Shown: positions 7,928-11,173 of the stretch, piece after piece | Layout of the letters: every line of letters starts with the position of its first letter | Position numbering within the stretch: position 1 is the first letter of the stretch | Position numbers and translations under genes: made by a program | The notes under the pieces: model-generated | What the model was told of the DNA's origin: nothing | Databases searched by the model: none | Seen by the model: only the letters and a program-made list of their open reading frames with translations | Assembly (NCBI GenBank): GCA_948960675.1 | Contig: CARDPF010000085.1 | Location: 1-11,173 of the forward strand | Direction of reading: 5' to 3' | Origin: an uncultured Eisenbergiella sp. | GTDB lineage: Bacteria > Bacillota > Clostridia > Lachnospirales > Lachnospiraceae | DNA: 11,173 bases

Positions 7928-8325
7928 CCCCAATCCTCCTGCTCCGATCCTGTAAGTGCCCGTATTCCCCGGATATAAGCCACCGGATTGCGCACTGTAG
8001 ATTTTTGGGAAGCTAAAAGCGAATAGCCGTCTCCCCACAGGCGCGAAAGAGGCGTATTTTTTTGCAGGGACACCGATACAGAAAGCATTCCCGTAACGAC
8101 CTCACGCCTTTCCTCCCCAAAAGACAAAACTTCCCCTTCCAAAATCTCATCCAGCTGCGCCTGCACATATCCTTCCCTGCCCGATTCCTGCCTGCTGCCC
8201 CGAAACGCCGCCACATACGCTGCCTGCGCCATAAAACATCCCTGATACAAATAGCTGCAAAGATACGCCAAAAGCACCAATAAAACGGAGACCATCGGCA
8301 ATACAACAGCCGCCTCCACAACCAC
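7915..8325 (-). CDS. TadE-like pseudopilin, 5' end apparently frameshifted
   Basis: As it stands, the frame can only be entered at GTG 8325 (or later GTGs) and gives 136 residues starting VVVEAAVVLPM followed by a hydrophobic helix, the signature of TadE-like minor pilins. The start is poor: there is no properly spaced ribosome site, and it lies inside the signal motif, deleting the prepilin leader. Upstream in-frame codons continue to encode G-Y before VVVE, giving a class III site G|YVVVE with Glu at +5, but contain no ATG, GTG or TTG up to a TAA. Removing one copy of a 5-base tandem repeat at 8336-8345 joins the gene to GTG 8372 and gives 150 residues. The soluble part is short with no recognised domain. 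It lies between the prepilin peptidase gene and the FHA gene. Either a non-functional or switchable gene, or a base-call error. Confidence 0.8.
   Translation of the reverse strand: MVVEAAVVLPMVSVLLVLLAYLCSYLYQGCFMAQAAYVAAFRGSRQESGREGYVQAQLDEILEGEVLSFGEERREVVTGMLSVSVSLQKNTPLSRLWGDGYSLLASQKSTVRNPVAYIRGIRALTGSEQEDWGWRQ
7935..7940 (-). promoter_or_regulatory. Ribosome binding site deciding the FHA gene start
   Basis: AGGAGG on the minus strand, seven bases before the ATG at 7927 and inside the end of the upstream TadE-like gene. It supports the shorter start and suggests translational coupling. Confidence 0.8.
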
Positions 8326-8372
8326 ATAACCGTCTATTCCATTCCTCTTTCGGTTTTCGACTTTAAATCCAC
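8326..8372 (-). other. Out-of-frame leader of the TadE-like pseudopilin
   Basis: GTG at 8372 opens a frame reading VDLKSKTERGME and then TAG. It is the only start in that frame, since a TAA lies five codons upstream. The residues are typical of a short basic prepilin leader. With one GGAAT unit removed, the leader reads VDLKSKTERGIDG followed directly by YVVVEAA. The upstream GAAAGAGAG is only a weak, very close ribosome site, which limits confidence. Confidence 0.5.
8336..8345. repeat. Perfect 5-base tandem duplication at the pseudopilin frameshift
   Basis: ATTCC occurs twice in a row on the plus strand (GGAAT twice on the coding strand). Five is not a multiple of three, so a change in copy number shifts the reading frame. 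One copy gives an open gene; two copies, as here, put a TAG in the leader frame. Confidence 0.9.
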
Positions 8373-8403
8373 CTCTCTTTCTTGTTACGTTTTGCGCAGC
8401 CGC

Positions 8404-8430
8404 TTAGGGCGTGTTTGAAAAATGCCCTAA
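8404..8430. repeat. Inverted repeat upstream of the second TadE-like gene
   Basis: TTAGGGC (8404-8410) pairs with GCCCTAA (8424-8430) around a 13-base loop. The related string CCCCTAAGG follows at 8435-8443. No T-run is next to the stem, so it is not a clear terminator. It lies in the 131-base gap between the prepilin peptidase and TadE-like genes, the only loose junction in an otherwise tight operon. It may be an RNA processing or stability hairpin or the trace of a small insertion; neither is shown. Confidence 0.4.
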
Positions 8431-8456
8431 ACATCCCCTAAGGCTTCCCCTTCCCT

Positions 8457-8897
8457 TCACAAGTTCCCCTGCCTGCCGGCTGCCCACACCAATACTGTCG
8501 CCACAAGCAAAAACGGCGCAAAAGGTATCCTGCTGCTGCGCCTAAGCCTTCCCAGCGCCAGTCCGCAGCCCGCAAACACCGCTGCAAACATGCCGGACGC
8601 GCACAACACTGCCAGACACCGCTCCCACCCCATAAACAATCCCAGAACAAGCGTCATGACTCCGTCCCCTTCTCCCAGCCTTCCCCCTGCCAGTTTTCCC
8701 AGCACAAGCAATCCAAGCCCCGGAACAGCCGCCAGCAAAACGCCATACCAGTCCTGTCCGCCCTTCCACACGTTTTGCCACGCCACCGCCATCCCTGCCA
8801 ACAGACCAAACAGCAGTACCCGTCCGTCAATTTTTTTCCGGATACAATCCGGCACGGCGCAAAGCGCACAAAACACCATCGCCCACTTCATATCCAT
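8457..8897 (-). CDS. A24-family prepilin peptidase, single-domain TadV/CpaA type
   Basis: 146 residues and mostly hydrophobic, with four to six membrane segments. Both catalytic aspartates of the aspartic prepilin peptidases are visible: D17 in VPD followed by RKKI, and D78 in GEGD. The N-terminal methyltransferase domain of PilD-type enzymes is absent, as in TadV/CpaA proteins. It should remove the short leaders of the class III prepilins encoded around it at the inner face of the membrane. The ATG at 8897 is preceded by AAGGA with a six-base gap and lies nine bases after the upstream TadE-like stop, so the two are co-translated or nearly so. Both neighbours carry G|xxxxE processing sites, which fits. 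Alternative starts at the third codon would change little. Confidence 0.92.
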   Translation of the reverse strand: MDMKWAMVFCALCAVPDCIRKKIDGRVLLFGLLAGMAVAWQNVWKGGQDWYGVLLAAVPGLGLLVLGKLAGGRLGEGDGVMTLVLGLFMGWERCLAVLCASGMFAAVFAGCGLALGRLRRSSRIPFAPFLLVATVLVWAAGRQGNL

Positions 8898-8906
8898 CCC
8901 CCGTCC

Positions 8907-9737
8907 TTATCCGCACGTCAAACAGCTATGCCTTCCCTGCGCCACCGCCTCCCATAGGGGCACGCTGCTTATCGTCCTCTTCAACCCGCCACAGGACACC
9001 GTACTGTGATAGCGGCTCCCAAAATCCGTCACATACACGGCTCCGCCGCTGCTTTTCTTGCAGATGCTGCACGCCGTATACCGGCCCCCCGCGTGGTTTT
9101 GTATGGTTTGCGCTTCTTTTTCCCCTAAAATCCGAATGGAGGGATTCAGATACCTGCATTCCCGCTGCCTGTGATAAACCGTGCCCGATTGTGTGATATA
9201 GACCGTCTCTTCCCGTTTTTCTAATCCGCCGACGGTATTCCCTTCCAATTCATACCCTATCCACTTGTGCATGACGCACCCGTTTGCCACGATTCCCGTG
9301 GGAAAGGCCGCCGTCCGAAACGGCGCCTTCAAAGTACTCACCTTGAGCAGGCGGATATCCTGCTCCCCGTCCTCCTTCCCGTATGCCAAAAGGGAAAGTT
9401 CCCGCCCTGTCTGGTGCAGCCTTGCCTCCTGCACCGAAAAGGTTTGAAACAACAAAATCATAGAAAGCAGATTTCCTATGGCGAACAAAAATAATGGCAG
9501 TACCAGCGCCGCCTCCACCGTCATGCTGCCGGGAAGGGCCGGACAGGATGCCCTTACAGGATTCATAAAAAACGGGGAAAAGTAACGGCCTATGTCAGGA
9601 GCTTTTTGCCTTTTCCGATATTTGGGAGAAATGCTTATTCTTTCTTTCTGTAAGGACACCCGGTCCGACCCTCCCTTCCGATCATTTTTTGCAGACATTT
9701 GTTTTAACCGTTCTCCGGTTTTACTATTCATACTCAT
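8907..9737 (-). CDS. TadE-like pseudopilin with duplicated C-terminal Cys/His module
   Basis: 276 residues. The pseudopilin motif is G70|SMTVE75 with Glu at +5, followed by a hydrophobic helix (about 76-100). The leader before the cut is 69-70 residues and very basic, much longer than usual; ATGs at codons 1 and 3 share an AAAGGG site, while ATG codon 58, which would give a normal short leader, has no ribosome site. The C-terminal part holds two copies of a module opening VY(I/V)T: the first has H189, C194, C223 and C226, the second H244, C249, C272 and C275. The pattern YH-x4-C then CxxC recalls small metal-binding modules of the Ada type found at the ends of secreted Clostridia proteins. 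Zinc binding is inferred. The start overlaps the upstream gene by 14 bases, and the prepilin peptidase gene follows after nine. Confidence 0.85.
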   Translation of the reverse strand: MSMNSKTGERLKQMSAKNDRKGGSDRVSLQKERISISPKYRKRQKAPDIGRYFSPFFMNPVRASCPALPGSMTVEAALVLPLFLFAIGNLLSMILLFQTFSVQEARLHQTGRELSLLAYGKEDGEQDIRLLKVSTLKAPFRTAAFPTGIVANGCVMHKWIGYELEGNTVGGLEKREETVYITQSGTVYHRQRECRYLNPSIRILGEKEAQTIQNHAGGRYTACSICKKSSGGAVYVTDFGSRYHSTVSCGGLKRTISSVPLWEAVAQGRHSCLTCG

Positions 9738-11160
9738 AAACCCTTTGGATCACATAACTTCCCCCAAAACGGCTTGTCACGAAAAGTTGTGCTTCCATCC
9801 CGTCGATCAGTCCGTCGATGCGAAATCCCCCGTTGCCGGGTGTTTTCCGGATATCGCTTTCCATTATATCCGCCAGTCTCCATACAACTTTGTCTGGCCC
9901 CCGTGTCACCAAAAGGGCCGCCAGATAATCCTTGTATTCCCAGCCGGATGCCGGGGCGCGGTAAGCATCCAGATGGCTGCGGTAAGTCAGCAGCCATGAA
10001 AACGGCGTATTCCACGTGTCCTCCGATTTTAAAAGCGGAACCTTGTCTCCCCGAAACAGCATACGGATATCTTTCACGCTCTCCGCGTAAGCCCACGCAA
10101 ACAGGATCACAATTTCAATGAGGTCTACTACCTCCGGCAGCAAAAGTATCGCCGCTATTACCCCGGCTGCCGCTTTTGCCTCGCCCCTGAGACTGCTTCC
10201 GAACAAAAATGCAACATTTGCCGCTTCCCGTATCCACAAAAGCTCCTGCGCCGTCTTTCTTAAGTTTTCCCGGTCCAAGGTGTCCCCCTGCAAAATATAT
10301 TCCACCTCATACGCCAAAGCGCTGTTTTCTTTTTCCTGCAGCAAATTTCCGCATTTTTTCATAATGTAGGCATACAGCAATCCATTATTCACCCACCCTG
10401 TGGCAGGTTCCTTTTTGTCCGACAGCCCTGTTCCACGATTTAACTGCCGCACGGAAGGGCGGGATGCGTCCGCAATGGCTGCGGACGACAGGCGCATCCC
10501 CTGCGCAGCTACCCCTAAAATCCCTTCGCTCCTCGTCCTTTTCACCGCATCCGAATGGGTCTCCGGGATGCTGCCGTCCCACTCCTCATCCTGCAGACGT
10601 TTTTTTTGTGTAATCTCCTCTTCCATGGCCGCCTGCGCGGCATCCCACTGCCCCTCTATATCTTGTCCCTGCCACTTTTGCACCTCACCGCCTTTATCCA
10701 AAATGCTTTCCGCCAGGGAAATGCCGTACCGGTCCTTCATATACCGCACCACATGATACCGCAGCACCGCCGCGTCATCATCGGTAGCCACACCTGCGCG
10801 CAATAGCTGCACCCTGTCCGTGTACAGGGCGGTGAGATCCCTGGCATAGGAAACCCCAAATTCTTCGGACGGACGGAGATTCTTCTCCGTATACGCATAG
10901 ATTTTTTCCTCCGTCCGGTGAAAGGAAGGGTCGGCTGTACCGTATGAGGTGTCCACAAAAAACAGGTCATATTGCTTAAGCATCTCCCGGTGGTATTGCG
11001 CCAAAGCGGAATCCAGCGCCATATCCGCACAGCATTCCACATGCATACGGATCGTGCTGCGCCTGGCGCCTTCCACCACCGCCAAAAGCAGCGACAGCAT
11101 AATTCCCAAAGCCAGGGTCACATATACGGTCATGTAACCGGCCCACTCATTCCCTTTCAT
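9724..11160 (-). CDS. DUF5702-like Tad-associated membrane protein (TadG-like)
   Basis: 478 residues. The N-terminus has a pilin-like signal (G8|Y9MTVY) and a hydrophobic helix at 9-29 followed by EGAR, then a stretch with ALDSALAQY and LKQYDLFFVDTSYG, the pattern I associate with DUF5702 proteins of Clostridia Tad clusters. The +5 position is Tyr13 rather than Glu, so cleavage by the prepilin peptidase is uncertain. The middle is charged and helical. YEVEYIL at 284-290 and ENLRKTAQELLWIREAANV at 298-316 are also family-like. A second hydrophobic stretch at about 328-360 could insert in the membrane. It is probably a pilus-base or envelope-spanning component. The ATG at 11160 is preceded by a close GGAAAG. 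It is the first gene of the operon part seen here; genes upstream are outside the window. Confidence 0.85.
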   Translation of the reverse strand: MKGNEWAGYMTVYVTLALGIMLSLLLAVVEGARRSTIRMHVECCADMALDSALAQYHREMLKQYDLFFVDTSYGTADPSFHRTEEKIYAYTEKNLRPSEEFGVSYARDLTALYTDRVQLLRAGVATDDDAAVLRYHVVRYMKDRYGISLAESILDKGGEVQKWQGQDIEGQWDAAQAAMEEEITQKKRLQDEEWDGSIPETHSDAVKRTRSEGILGVAAQGMRLSSAAIADASRPSVRQLNRGTGLSDKKEPATGWVNNGLLYAYIMKKCGNLLQEKENSALAYEVEYILQGDTLDRENLRKTAQELLWIREAANVAFLFGSSLRGEAKAAAGVIAAILLLPEVVDLIEIVILFAWAYAESVKDIRMLFRGDKVPLLKSEDTWNTPFSWLLTYRSHLDAYRAPASGWEYKDYLAALLVTRGPDKVVWRLADIMESDIRKTPGNGGFRIDGLIDGMEAQLFVTSRFGGSYVIQRVYEYE

Positions 11161-11173
11161 ATCTTTCCGGACT

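Noticed and set aside
7928..8038. N-terminal extension of the FHA protein to 8038
   Set aside because: The extension is encoded within the upstream TadE-like gene, does not resemble the family, and a strong ribosome site precedes ATG 7927.
8013..8327. A 104-codon frame starting at ATG 8327
   Set aside because: It is a shadow frame of the TadE-like gene; its Trp/Arg/Cys-rich content does not look like a real protein.
8363..8434. A 23-residue minus-strand open frame (starts MFRAFFKHAL)
   Set aside because: It has a purine-rich stretch upstream but most of it is the inverted repeat; there is no family match and too little sequence to support a gene.

Overview
The window looks like chromosomal DNA from an anaerobic gut-type Clostridia, most likely Lachnospiraceae. 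This rests on the protein families seen: an M60-like peptidase with FN3 and F5/8C modules, a membrane-anchored cohesin-like protein, and a Firmicutes Tad-type pilus cluster with DUF5702-like and DUF6382/FHA-like members. Purine-rich Shine-Dalgarno sites and mixed, roughly balanced base composition agree. No tRNA, rRNA, transposase, phage or CRISPR sequence was found.

Plus strand, 1-5547: the first gene runs in from outside the window, so its 5' end is missing. It encodes a very large secreted M60-like (gluzincin) metallopeptidase with carbohydrate-binding-type modules on both sides of the catalytic domain. It has no visible anchor and no dockerin. After a 129-base gap holding nested inverted repeats comes a gene for a type I membrane protein: signal peptide, cohesin-like domain, long Asn/Pro/Gly/Thr-rich spacer, one membrane helix and a very basic cytoplasmic tail. 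Together they look like a surface glycoprotein-degrading enzyme beside a possible surface receptor, though the link is inferred from adjacency.

Minus strand, 11160-5612: a tightly packed operon read right to left. In transcription order it holds a DUF5702-like pilin/TadG-like protein, a TadE-like pseudopilin with a duplicated Cys/His C-terminal module, a small TadV/CpaA-type prepilin peptidase, a second TadE-like pseudopilin, a DUF6382-FHA protein, a rhomboid protease and a HIT-family hydrolase. Most junctions overlap or are under 45 bases. The operon ends at a strong hairpin terminator in the 64-base convergent gap. The ATPase and inner-membrane Tad genes, and the promoter, presumably lie to the right of the window.

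The most notable point is in the second TadE-like gene. A perfect 5-base tandem duplication (GGAAT twice, coding strand) separates the class III signal leader from the rest of the gene. Removing one copy restores a continuous 150-codon reading frame with a textbook G|YVVVE processing site. This could be a phase-variation switch, a recent inactivating mutation or a sequence error. Second in interest are the Cys/His repeats fused to the first TadE-like protein, and the peptidase/cohesin pair.
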